From contig JAZRTY010000039.1 of the NCBI GenBank assembly GCA_045652245.1, positions 4,824 through 68,823 on the forward strand: a stretch of DNA of 64,000 nucleotides, in the 5' to 3' direction. The stretch's first letter is position 1. Each line of letters starts with the position of its first letter. Made by a program: the position numbers and the translations under genes. Origin of the DNA: SIG622 sp045652245 (GTDB lineage Bacteria > Bacillota > Clostridia > Oscillospirales > CAG-382). A model generated the notes under the pieces. It was not told the DNA's origin. It saw only the letters and a list, made by a program, of their open reading frames with translations, and searched no databases. This document shows positions 1-7,733 of this stretch, piece after piece.

Positions 1-1
1 A

Positions 2-748
2 ACAACAGGCGAGGCTTCTACCTTGTCTGATGACGAACACAGAGATGCAATTGCCTTTGCTTCAAAAAGAGCTGCCGGCAGAGTACCGATTATAGCAGGT
101 ACAGGCTCAAATGATACAGCCTACGCCCTTGACCTTACACGCTGTGCGTGCGAAGCAGGAGCTGATGCTATGCTTGTTGTTACCCCCTATTATAACAAGG
201 CAACCCAGACAGGACTTATCAAGATGTTTACACAGATTGCAGATTTCAGCACAAAGCCTGTAATTCTCTACAATGTTCCGTCAAGAACAGGTGTGAATAT
301 CGAGCCTGCAACCTATGAGGTGCTTGCAGACCACCCGAACATCGTGGGTATCAAGGAGGCTAACGGAAATCTGTCAAAAATCGTTGAAACAATGGCAAGA
401 GTCGGCGACAAGCTTGACCTTTATTCGGGAAATGATGACCAGATAGTGCCTCTCCTGTCTCTCGGCGGAAAGGGTGTTATTTCTGTTCTTTCAAATCTTT
501 TGCCTTATGAAACCTCACAGATGTGTAAGAAATTTTTTGCAGGTGACATAAAGGGTGCCGCACAGATGCAGATGAAGTATCACACACTTATCGATGCACT
601 CTTCTGCGAGGTAAACCCGATACCCGTAAAGGCTGCTATGGCAAAGATGGGCTGGTGCGAAAACTATCTCAGACTCCCTCTGACACCTATGGAGGAAGCA
701 AATGCACAAAAGATGTTCGCTATTATGCGTGAACACGGTATAATCTGA
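2..748 (+). CDS. dapA: 4-hydroxy-tetrahydrodipicolinate synthase, 5' end cut by window edge
   Basis: Condenses pyruvate with aspartate semialdehyde, the first committed step to diaminopimelate and lysine. The reading frame is already open at base 2 (TTGEAST, the conserved N-terminal active-site loop of the family), so about 45 N-terminal residues lie outside the window. Visible hallmarks are the Tyr motif LYNVPSRTG and the Schiff-base lysine motif GIKEANGN, followed by the YSGNDD loop. It ends with TGA, 24 bases before dapB, and begins a dapA-dapB-lysA run that is probably one transcript. Family assignment is secure; the start cannot be judged. Confidence 0.97.
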   Translation, partial: TTGEASTLSDDEHRDAIAFASKRAAGRVPIIAGTGSNDTAYALDLTRCACEAGADAMLVVTPYYNKATQTGLIKMFTQIADFSTKPVILYNVPSRTGVNIEPATYEVLADHPNIVGIKEANGNLSKIVETMARVGDKLDLYSGNDDQIVPLLSLGGKGVISVLSNLLPYETSQMCKKFFAGDIKGAAQMQMKYHTLIDALFCEVNPIPVKAAMAKMGWCENYLRLPLTPMEEANAQKMFAIMREHGII

Positions 749-772
749 TAAAAAATAAAGGAAAGAAAAAAT

Positions 773-1516
773 ATGCCAGGTATTATTGTAAACGGTGCGT
801 GCGGAAGAATGGGAAAAGAGCTTATCCGTTTAATCGGTGAGGATGAGACTTTGACGCTTGCGGCGTGCGTTGATAAATTTGCAAATGAAGAAGGAATATA
901 CAAAAATCTTTGTGATGTGAAGGAAAAAGGCGACATTATTATCGACTTTTCAAATCACGAGTCCTGTGCTGAGCTTTGCGAGTACGCAAAAAACAAAAAA
1001 ATCCCAATTGTAATTGCTACAACCGGACACACAACTGAGGAAAAGGAGCTTATTTCAAGTACAGCGAAGGAAATTCCTGTTTTTTACAGCGCAAATATGT
1101 CGCTGGGAGTAGCACTCCTTGCGCTTCTTGCAAAGAAAACAGCAGCACTTTTCCCGAATGCTGATATTGAAATAATCGAAAAGCACCATAACAGAAAGCT
1201 TGATGCTCCGAGTGGTACGGCACTTTTACTTGCAGAAAAAATAAAAACCGTTCGTGAGAATGCTCTCTTCAAGCTCGGCAGAAGTGGAAATGCCAAAAGA
1301 GAGCCGAACGAAATCGGTATACACGCAGTACGTGCAGGAAATATCGTAGGTGAGCACGAAATTATCGTGTGTACCGACAGCCAGACAATAACTCTCAAGC
1401 ACGAGGCTCACACAAGAGCACTCTTTGCCGAGGGTGCAATTGCTGCTGCAAAGTTCTTAGTAAATGTAAAAGATGCAGGACTTTACGATATGAGCGCAAT
1501 GCTCGAAGAAAAATAA
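773..1516 (+). CDS. dapB: 4-hydroxy-tetrahydrodipicolinate reductase
   Basis: NAD(P)H-dependent reductase that makes tetrahydrodipicolinate from the DapA product. At 247 residues it has the usual family length. The N-terminal Rossmann motif is GACGRMG, close to residue 8. The catalytic segment EKHHNRKLDAPSGTA (about residues 136-150) carries the His pair, the Lys and the substrate-binding DAPSGTA. The ATG follows an AAAGGAAAG ribosome site by about 8 bases. It lies between dapA and lysA with 24-base and 13-base gaps, consistent with a lysine/cell-wall operon. Confidence 0.97.
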   Translation: MPGIIVNGACGRMGKELIRLIGEDETLTLAACVDKFANEEGIYKNLCDVKEKGDIIIDFSNHESCAELCEYAKNKKIPIVIATTGHTTEEKELISSTAKEIPVFYSANMSLGVALLALLAKKTAALFPNADIEIIEKHHNRKLDAPSGTALLLAEKIKTVRENALFKLGRSGNAKREPNEIGIHAVRAGNIVGEHEIIVCTDSQTITLKHEAHTRALFAEGAIAAAKFLVNVKDAGLYDMSAMLEEK

Positions 1517-1529
1517 AAGGAACATAAAT

Positions 1530-2825
1530 ATGCTTCATACAAATCTTGAAATCGGAAAAAACGGAAATCTTTACTTTGCGTCACATGACACGGTAGAGCT
1601 TGCAAAGAAACACGGAACTCCCCTGATGCTCCTTGACGAACAGAGGATAAGAGACCGTATGCGTCTTTATAAGAATGCTATGCAAAAGCATTTCGGTGCT
1701 TCTTCAATGCCACTTCTTGCAAGTAAGGCGCTGTGCTGCCGTGAAATTTACAGAATAGCCGCACAGGAGGGAATTTATACAGATATCGTTTCCCCCGGTG
1801 AGCTTTATACTGCAATAAGTGCGTCCTTTCCGGTTGAAAATGCCTTTTTCCACGGAAATAACAAAACCGATGCAGACATAGAATACGCAATAGACTGTGG
1901 AATCGGTTATTTTATAGCAGACAATATTGAGGAAATTGACAAAATCTCGGAATATGCAGGCAAAAAGGGAATAACACAAAAAATTCTGCTAAGACTTTCC
2001 CCCGGAATTGACCCTCACACTCACGCAAAAATCAGTACCGGCAGTGTTGACTCGAAGTTCGGTGTTGCAATTGAGACAGGTCAGGCGACACAGCTTATTT
2101 CCTATATTCTCACAAAAGAAAGCATAGAGCTTTGTGGCTTCCATTGTCATATCGGCTCTCAGATTTTCGATTCAGAGCCTTTCTGCGATGCTGCCGATAT
2201 TATGATGAGCTTTATTTCGCAAATAAAGAATGAGCTCGGCTTCGAGGCAAAAACACTCAATCTCGGTGGTGGCTTCGGTGTAAGGTACACAGAAAAAGAC
2301 CCCGAAATTGATTATGAAGAAAAAATATCCGAGGTAGCCTCCCACATTAAAGCAAAGGCAACAGAGCTGGGTATTGATATTCCTCAGATTCTTATGGAGC
2401 CCGGTAGAAGTATGGTGGCAGATGCAGGGCTTACTCTGTATACTGTCGGAAGCGCTAAAACAATTACAGGCTATAAGAGTTATATTTCAATTGACGGTGG
2501 TATGACAGACAATCCGAGATATGCACTTTATAATTCCGAATACACCTTCTGTATTGCAAATAAGGCGTCCCTTGCGAAAGATACAGTTGCTACAATCGCA
2601 GGCAGATGTTGCGAAAGTGGTGACCTGCTGGGAGAGGGAGTAGAAATACAGAGTGCTGTTCGTGGCGATATTCTTGCAGTATTCGTAACAGGTGCTTATA
2701 ACTACTCTATGGCATCAAACTACAACAAAATTCCGCGACCGCCCCTTGTTATGCTAAAAGACGGCATAGACAGAGTTGTTGTACGTCGTGAAACCTACGC
2801 CGATATTTCAAGGCTTGATGTGTAA
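1530..2825 (+). CDS. lysA: diaminopimelate decarboxylase
   Basis: PLP-dependent fold-III decarboxylase that converts meso-diaminopimelate to lysine. The likely PLP lysine lies in LLASKALCC (about residue 64). Other family signatures are HCHIGSQIF, the glycine-rich LNLGGGFGVRY, EPGRSMVADAG, the GRCCESGD cysteine motif and the C-terminal GAYNYSMASNYN. The length of 431 residues is typical. The start ATG is preceded by AAAGGAACA. It is the last gene of the dap cluster and converges on the minus-strand gene beyond the hairpin at 2903-2938. Confidence 0.97.
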   Translation: MLHTNLEIGKNGNLYFASHDTVELAKKHGTPLMLLDEQRIRDRMRLYKNAMQKHFGASSMPLLASKALCCREIYRIAAQEGIYTDIVSPGELYTAISASFPVENAFFHGNNKTDADIEYAIDCGIGYFIADNIEEIDKISEYAGKKGITQKILLRLSPGIDPHTHAKISTGSVDSKFGVAIETGQATQLISYILTKESIELCGFHCHIGSQIFDSEPFCDAADIMMSFISQIKNELGFEAKTLNLGGGFGVRYTEKDPEIDYEEKISEVASHIKAKATELGIDIPQILMEPGRSMVADAGLTLYTVGSAKTITGYKSYISIDGGMTDNPRYALYNSEYTFCIANKASLAKDTVATIAGRCCESGDLLGEGVEIQSAVRGDILAVFVTGAYNYSMASNYNKIPRPPLVMLKDGIDRVVVRRETYADISRLDV

Positions 2826-2830
2826 CATCT

Positions 2831-2902
2831 TTGCAGGGACTCCGTCCCCTGCACCCCTGCGAGCTTTTTTGTAAAAAAGCTCGGCAAAAAACTTTAATAT
2901 TC
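2831..2902 (+). repeat. palindromic repeat family A, copy 1 (single arm)
   Basis: The stretch has a small hairpin (GCAGGGACtccGTCCCCTGC), then a second one (CGAGCTTTTTT/AAAAAAGCTCG), then the tail AAAAACTTTAA. The same order of parts recurs near 39997, 49897, 59514 and 63765. Each arm resembles an intrinsic terminator. Here it directly follows the lysA stop codon and could help end that transcript. Confidence 0.75.
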
Positions 2903-2938
2903 AAAAACTCGTATGCCAAACGCCGGCATACGAGTTTT
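2903..2938. terminator. bidirectional intrinsic terminator between convergent genes
   Basis: A perfect 14-bp hairpin (AAAACTCGTATGCC / GGCATACGAGTTTT) with A-tract on one side and T-tract on the other, so it can end transcription from lysA (plus) and from the AI-2E-type gene (minus). Confidence 0.8.
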
Positions 2939-2994
2939 TCTGGCTTGGGGTTGTAGTGCTGCACGAGTAAGTTTGATTTTTGCGTTGTTTTTGT

Positions 2995-4326
2995 TTATTT
3001 TTCCTTTTTCTCCATAAAATCAAGGAACAGGCAGTAAAGCACCGAGCAGACCGGAACACCTAAAAGTATACCGAAGAAACCGAACAGATTTCCTCCGAGC
3101 GTTACCGCCGCAATTACAAGAATTCCGGGAAGTCCGATTGATTTACCCATCACCTTTGGGTAGATAAGGTGTGTTTCAAGCTGCTGCAAAAGCAGAATGA
3201 ATATAAGGAACCAGACAGCCGACATAACGTCTACCGAAAGTATCAGAATTATACCGATACAGGTACCGAGGAAGGCACCGAAAATCGGGATAATGGCAGT
3301 AACTCCGACAAGCACCGATATTACCAGAGCATACGGAAGTCTGAAAACAGACATTCCGATAAAGCACAGGCATCCGAGCACAAGCGCCTCGGTCAGCTGA
3401 CCTGCAAGGAATTTTGTAAAGGTGTTTTTTGTAAGGATTGATACGCCAAGTACCCTGTCGGCAGTCTTCTTTTCAAAGATAACAAATAACAGCTTCTTTG
3501 CAGCTGCACTTATTCTTTCCTTTTGTACAAGTGAGTAAATCGAAAATACAAAAGCAAGCACAACATTGAATACCGCACCGAAAACAGAGCTTGTTATGTT
3601 AAAGGTAGTATCAACAAACAGCGCCCATTTGTCCTTTACAACGTCGGTCACCGTCTTTACGATTTTTTCTGCATTAAGATCAAGCTCAGGAACCGAGATG
3701 TTATACCCCTCAAGGAACTTTGCAAGATTGGTTGTCCAGCCTTCAAGGTTTTTGATAAATGCAGGGAACTTGTCAATAAAGGTCTTTATCGCATTTTCCA
3801 GTTCGGGTATTACCATAAAGATAATCGCAAAAACAATTCCTAATAGAATTATTACCGACAGGACAAGACAAACTGCCCTTTTCAGGATTTTCTGATTTAT
3901 CTTAAAGCGTGAAAACTTTTTTGAAAACGCCGCAAGCTTCTTGTTTTTATCTGCTTTTTTTGAAAGCTTATCCCAGAGCCTCTCAAGCGGGGACAAAATC
4001 ATATTAAGTATGAAGGCAATTGCAAAACCGATTATAAAGGGAGAGAAAATCGAAAGAAGCTTATCTATGCCACGGCCTATCTGCGACATATGGTTAATTC
4101 CCCAATATAGAAGAATTGCAAAGGAAACGATAATCAGAATACTTCTCAGATTAAAGCTTCCGATGTTTTTGCGAAGTTCTTTTTTATAGACGTCCGGAGA
4201 TATTTGTGCAGGGCGTTTTTCGTTTTTATCGGACTCAGCTTTTATTTCTGTTTCATTTTTTGTATTATTTAAAGCCTGTACTTCTTTTTCGTCGGTATTC
4301 TGTGGTTTTGTTGTTTTCTTTTTCAT
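2995..4326 (-). CDS. AI-2E transporter (PerM/DUF20) family membrane protein
   Basis: Polytopic membrane protein of the AI-2E exporter-like family (PF01594 type); members are linked to autoinducer export, ion extrusion or unknown transport. The first about 55 residues are hydrophilic and rich in Lys/Glu/Asn, followed by about seven to eight hydrophobic segments, including the ILIIVSFAILLYWGINH helix and the C-terminal PKVMGKSIGLPGILVI motif region typical of the family. The ATG at 4326 has AGGTG five bases upstream; a GTG six bases earlier (4332) is a possible alternative. Substrate is unknown. It ends near the bidirectional terminator shared with lysA and lies 29 bases behind the CNNM gene, so both are probably transcribed together. 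Confidence 0.85.
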   Translation of the reverse strand: MKKKTTKPQNTDEKEVQALNNTKNETEIKAESDKNEKRPAQISPDVYKKELRKNIGSFNLRSILIIVSFAILLYWGINHMSQIGRGIDKLLSIFSPFIIGFAIAFILNMILSPLERLWDKLSKKADKNKKLAAFSKKFSRFKINQKILKRAVCLVLSVIILLGIVFAIIFMVIPELENAIKTFIDKFPAFIKNLEGWTTNLAKFLEGYNISVPELDLNAEKIVKTVTDVVKDKWALFVDTTFNITSSVFGAVFNVVLAFVFSIYSLVQKERISAAAKKLLFVIFEKKTADRVLGVSILTKNTFTKFLAGQLTEALVLGCLCFIGMSVFRLPYALVISVLVGVTAIIPIFGAFLGTCIGIILILSVDVMSAVWFLIFILLLQQLETHLIYPKVMGKSIGLPGILVIAAVTLGGNLFGFFGILLGVPVCSVLYCLFLDFMEKKEK

Positions 4327-4355
4327 TCTCACACCTGCCTTTTTATGATTATTTT

Positions 4356-5636
4356 TTAGTTTTCGCTATTTTCCGGATTTTCCTCCTCGGTCACCTTCGG
4401 CTTTATAAGCACCGACACCGAGAGGATTCTTTGCTCCTCTGTCTGACTTATTGTAATAACTAAATTCTCGTATTCAAAGCTCTCACCCGTAACCGGTATT
4501 CTTTCCATTTTTTCCATAATCCAGCCACCGAGAGAAACGCTGTCTGTTTCAACCTTTTCAAGGCAGAAGAATTCGCAGAAGTCATCAAAATTCACGGCAC
4601 AGTCGACCTTATAGGTATCCTCCGAAATTTTGGTAAATTCCTCGACAACCTCGTCGTGCTCGTCCCAGATTTCGCCGACAAGCTCCTCTAAAATGTCCTC
4701 CATGGTTACGATTCCGAGAGTTCCGCCGTACTCGTCAAGCACTATTGCAAGATGGGTTTTGTTTTTTTGAAGAAGCTTTAACAGGTCATTGATTTTTTCC
4801 GACTGATGCACAAAAAGAGGTGGAACAATAAGCTCTTTTAGGTGCTTTCCGGTAATACCACTTCCGGAATAAAAATCCTTTCTGTGGATTGTTCCGATAA
4901 TATTGTCGATAGTATCATCATAAACCAAAAGTCTTGAATAGCCCGACTCGGTAAAGACTCTGGCGATATCCTCCTTTGTACAGTTCTGTTCAACTGCCTC
5001 AAGGTCAACTCTGTGAGTGAGAATATCCTCTGCTTTTCTGTCATTGAATTCTATTGCGTTTTTCAGAAGATCCCCTTCGTCTTCCTCAAGGCTTCCCTCC
5101 TGCTGTACCTCGTCAACAAGCATCAAGAGCTCCTCTGAGGACATTTTACTGTCGTTTTCGGTTTTAACAAGGTTTGCTGAAAGCTTCTTTATTCCCGAAA
5201 AGATGAAGGTTACGGGAGTAAGAATTATAATTACTACCGAAATAATAGGAGCCGAAAAGCAAGCGAATTTTTCCGGGAAATCGGTTGCAAGGCTCTTGGG
5301 GATAATTTCTCCGAAAACGAGTATAACAACTGTCAGCACAATTATTGAAAGAACAGCAGCCTTAACCGGGGCTTCATTTTCAAGAAGCCGTGCAAAAAGA
5401 AGAGTGCCGATTGATGCGACAATTACATTAAGCACGTTGTTGCCCACAAGAATTGTGAGAATTAATTTATCATATTTTTCCGTAAGCTTCACAACAAGGG
5501 CTGCTTTTTTGTTTTCTTTTTCTGCCATTGTCCTGATTCTTGCCCTGTTATAGGAAAGGAAGGCAGTTTCGGTTGCGGAAAAATATGCCGAAAGTACAAG
5601 ACAAACAAGTATTATCAATATATAAGGTAAGTACAT
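4356..5636 (-). CDS. CNNM/CorC-HlyC family ion transporter with CBS pair
   Basis: Membrane protein of the CNNM/hemolysin C family, implicated in Mg2+ or Co2+ efflux. The order is an N-terminal DUF21 membrane domain with about four helices (SAYFSATETAFLSYNRAR signature, residues 16-33), then a tandem CBS pair (IEFNDRKAEDILTHRVDL to LGIVTMEDILEELVGEIWDE, about residues 190-325), then a C-terminal CorC/HlyC transporter-associated domain ending in an acidic tail. The length of 426 is typical. The gene is preceded by a consensus promoter, a structured leader with repeated GGACA motifs and a strong terminator (5752-5957), which suggests riboswitch control by a metal ion. Ion specificity is inferred from family and leader only. 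Confidence 0.9.
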   Translation of the reverse strand: MYLPYILIILVCLVLSAYFSATETAFLSYNRARIRTMAEKENKKAALVVKLTEKYDKLILTILVGNNVLNVIVASIGTLLFARLLENEAPVKAAVLSIIVLTVVILVFGEIIPKSLATDFPEKFACFSAPIISVVIIILTPVTFIFSGIKKLSANLVKTENDSKMSSEELLMLVDEVQQEGSLEEDEGDLLKNAIEFNDRKAEDILTHRVDLEAVEQNCTKEDIARVFTESGYSRLLVYDDTIDNIIGTIHRKDFYSGSGITGKHLKELIVPPLFVHQSEKINDLLKLLQKNKTHLAIVLDEYGGTLGIVTMEDILEELVGEIWDEHDEVVEEFTKISEDTYKVDCAVNFDDFCEFFCLEKVETDSVSLGGWIMEKMERIPVTGESFEYENLVITISQTEEQRILSVSVLIKPKVTEEENPENSEN

Positions 5637-5751
5637 TTTCTTCTCCGTTCCGTTCGCCGCTTTTTCTTACGACGATACAAATATTTCGTGAAATTTATAG
5701 GTTTTCTGTCGGATTTTCCCGAAATATCAACTCAAAAAGCAGAAAATATGC

Positions 5752-5793
5752 AAAAAGACATACCTGCGCCACAAAATGCGGCGAAGATATGTC
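5752..5793 (-). terminator. attenuator hairpin in the CNNM leader
   Basis: On the minus strand a long hairpin (GACATAtCT ... AGgTATGTC with inner CGCC/GGCG pairing) is followed by TTTTT. It lies between the GGACA-rich structure and the coding region, where a transcription-attenuating riboswitch would place its expression platform. Confidence 0.75.
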
Positions 5794-5885
5794 ATATATA
5801 TTTGTTTATTGAACGAATTACAGGTAGTGTTGTCCTCATCGCTACTATCGCTGTCCATCAGTGATATTGTCCTCCGAAGCTAAAA
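5794..5885 (-). promoter_or_regulatory. candidate Ni/Co (czcD-type) riboswitch upstream of CNNM exporter
   Basis: The minus-strand leader contains three copies of GGACA (complement of 5868-5872, 5852-5856 and 5831-5835) separated by short segments, an arrangement that recalls the repeated GGACA linkers of the NiCo riboswitch. It lies between a consensus promoter and an intrinsic terminator ahead of a gene family tied to divalent-metal efflux. The four-way junction could not be folded convincingly by eye, so the class assignment is tentative; the leader being a cis-regulator is better supported. Confidence 0.45.
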
Positions 5886-5928
5886 ATTTATTGTAAAAAA
5901 ACAGAATAATTCTGTATTCCTTTAGTGA

Positions 5929-5957
5929 ATTATATCAAAATGCCCAATAAAAGTCAA
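5929..5957 (-). promoter_or_regulatory. sigma-A promoter for the CNNM/AI-2E-type operon
   Basis: Minus strand TTGACT, 17-base spacer, TATAAT. Predicted start near 5922, giving a leader of about 285 bases. The stretch from here to 6145 shows no gene; it should hold the divergent promoter of the flippase gene, which was not clearly resolved. Confidence 0.8.
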
Positions 5958-6145
5958 GGCTTGTACTTTCTCTTTAATGATGTGTTCACAAAAGGTTTAC
6001 ATTCACGACATTCAGACAGGCTTTGAATTTCGGCAAAAGGAAAGGCGTCTTTTTTTATTGCCGTGTGCATAGAGATATATATGTAAATATATACTCGTGT
6101 ACAAGAATATATGCAAAACACTAAAAAGCAAAAAGGGGAAAACAG

Positions 6146-7687
6146 ATGTCGGAAAGCCGTGGCAGAACAAGAACAGCAGCTTCGAGTAAAAATTTCCGTG
6201 CAGCACTGCTCGGACAGCTTCTTACAACAAGTGTGAATTTTATTTCAAGAAGAATTTTTATAAGAGCCCTCGGCAGTGAATTTATGGGGCTTTCGGGCTT
6301 GTGTGGGCATCTGCTGTCTTTTCTGTCGCTTATAGAGCCGGGCTTTGATGCTGCCTGTGCTTTTTATCTTTACAGCCCTCTTGCACAGGGAAACAGAATT
6401 CTCACAAGCCAGATTATGTGCTACCTTAAAAAAATATATCGTCGCTGCTCACTTCTTGCCGTTCTTGTGGGACTTTTTATGATACCGGCTTTACACAGTC
6501 TTTCGGGAGAGGGACTTGACAGGGGCTATGTCACGGTCGTCTGGCTTTTGTATCTTTTTGACCTCTCGCTTTCCTTTCGGATATCCTACAGAAAAGTTCT
6601 TCCTGTATCCGACCAGAGGGCATATATTGTAACTACAAACAGCTACATATTTTTCGTAACAGGTACGATTGCAAGAATTTTATCCCTGCGTTTTTCCGGA
6701 GCCTTTATTCCGTTTCTTGTGACCGGGATAGCAACAGGTCTTATTGAGGAGCTGTTTTTGTATTTCAGAATCGGCAAAAATTATCCTTATATTGAGAATG
6801 AGCCTTGTCCCATTTCAAAGGAGGATAAGGAGGGTATTAAATATCAGGTAAAATCCTTGTTTTTCCATAAGCTGGGTGCTGTAGCACAGGGGTCTGTGGA
6901 TAATATGTCGATTTTTGCGTATCTCGGCCTTTCCTCGGGGGCGATTTACTCGAATTACACAATGCTTTCGGGGATTTGTCTGTCGCTTGTTTCGGTTATG
7001 ACAGGCTCAATAGGTGCAAGTGTCGGAAATCTCGGGGTACAGAGGGATAAAAGAAGAATGGAAAGAGTTTTTGCAAATACCTTTTTTGCAGTTTTTCTCG
7101 TAGGGGGTATTCTTGCAATTTCGCTTTTTTTCATTTATCCGTCGGTAATTTTGCTGTGGCTGGGAGAGGGGTATGTGCTTGGAAGCCTTGAAAGTGCTTT
7201 TTTCTGCATAAATCTGTTTATTTTTTCGCTTCGCCGAATTATAGGAGTCTTTCTTGACGGCTGTGGTCTGTTTGACAAAGAAAAATATAAGGCTCTGATA
7301 GAAGCGTTCCTGTGCGCAGTTATGACTCTTTACCTTGTTCCGAAAATTGGAATCTGCGGTGCGATTTTCGGCCAGATTTTTGCAAGTATTTCATTTTCGC
7401 TGTGGTTTGAGCCGTATATTTTATATAAGTATGGCTTTAAAATGAAGATTTTTCCCTTTTTAAAGGATAATTCAAAGTATCTGACAGCGCTTGTTCTCTC
7501 GTTTTTTCTGTCGGGAATCCTTTGCAATTTCCTCAAAGGCGTAAGTGTGACGGCAATTATTCTGAAAATTGTGTTCTGTACCCTTTCTACCCTTTCGGTT
7601 TTTGCAATGCTCTTTTTTGATACACCCGTGTTTAAAGCCTTTCTGCACTATTTTCGTGCAGTACTTTCCGGAAAAGGCATTTCTTGA
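6146..7687 (+). CDS. MOP-superfamily flippase (oligosaccharide/lipid-linked, Wzx-like)
   Basis: A 513-residue membrane protein with about 12-14 predicted helices. The start, with a short basic head and then LLTTSVNFISRRIFIRALGSEFMGLSGL, matches the polysaccharide-synthesis flippase branch of the MOP superfamily (PF01943-like), which moves lipid-linked glycans across the cytoplasmic membrane. A middle loop (KEDKEGIKYQVKSLFFHKLG) and the helix pair after it also fit. RBS AAAGGGG lies about 8 bases before the ATG. No glycosyltransferases are adjacent, so the substrate cannot be assigned. It converges with spoIIE across about 46 bases. Confidence 0.8.
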   Translation: MSESRGRTRTAASSKNFRAALLGQLLTTSVNFISRRIFIRALGSEFMGLSGLCGHLLSFLSLIEPGFDAACAFYLYSPLAQGNRILTSQIMCYLKKIYRRCSLLAVLVGLFMIPALHSLSGEGLDRGYVTVVWLLYLFDLSLSFRISYRKVLPVSDQRAYIVTTNSYIFFVTGTIARILSLRFSGAFIPFLVTGIATGLIEELFLYFRIGKNYPYIENEPCPISKEDKEGIKYQVKSLFFHKLGAVAQGSVDNMSIFAYLGLSSGAIYSNYTMLSGICLSLVSVMTGSIGASVGNLGVQRDKRRMERVFANTFFAVFLVGGILAISLFFIYPSVILLWLGEGYVLGSLESAFFCINLFIFSLRRIIGVFLDGCGLFDKEKYKALIEAFLCAVMTLYLVPKIGICGAIFGQIFASISFSLWFEPYILYKYGFKMKIFPFLKDNSKYLTALVLSFFLSGILCNFLKGVSVTAIILKIVFCTLSTLSVFAMLFFDTPVFKAFLHYFRAVLSGKGIS

Positions 7688-7733
7688 GTAAGTACAGTCG
7701 GGAAGTACCCGGACATCACAACTAAAAGAGAAT

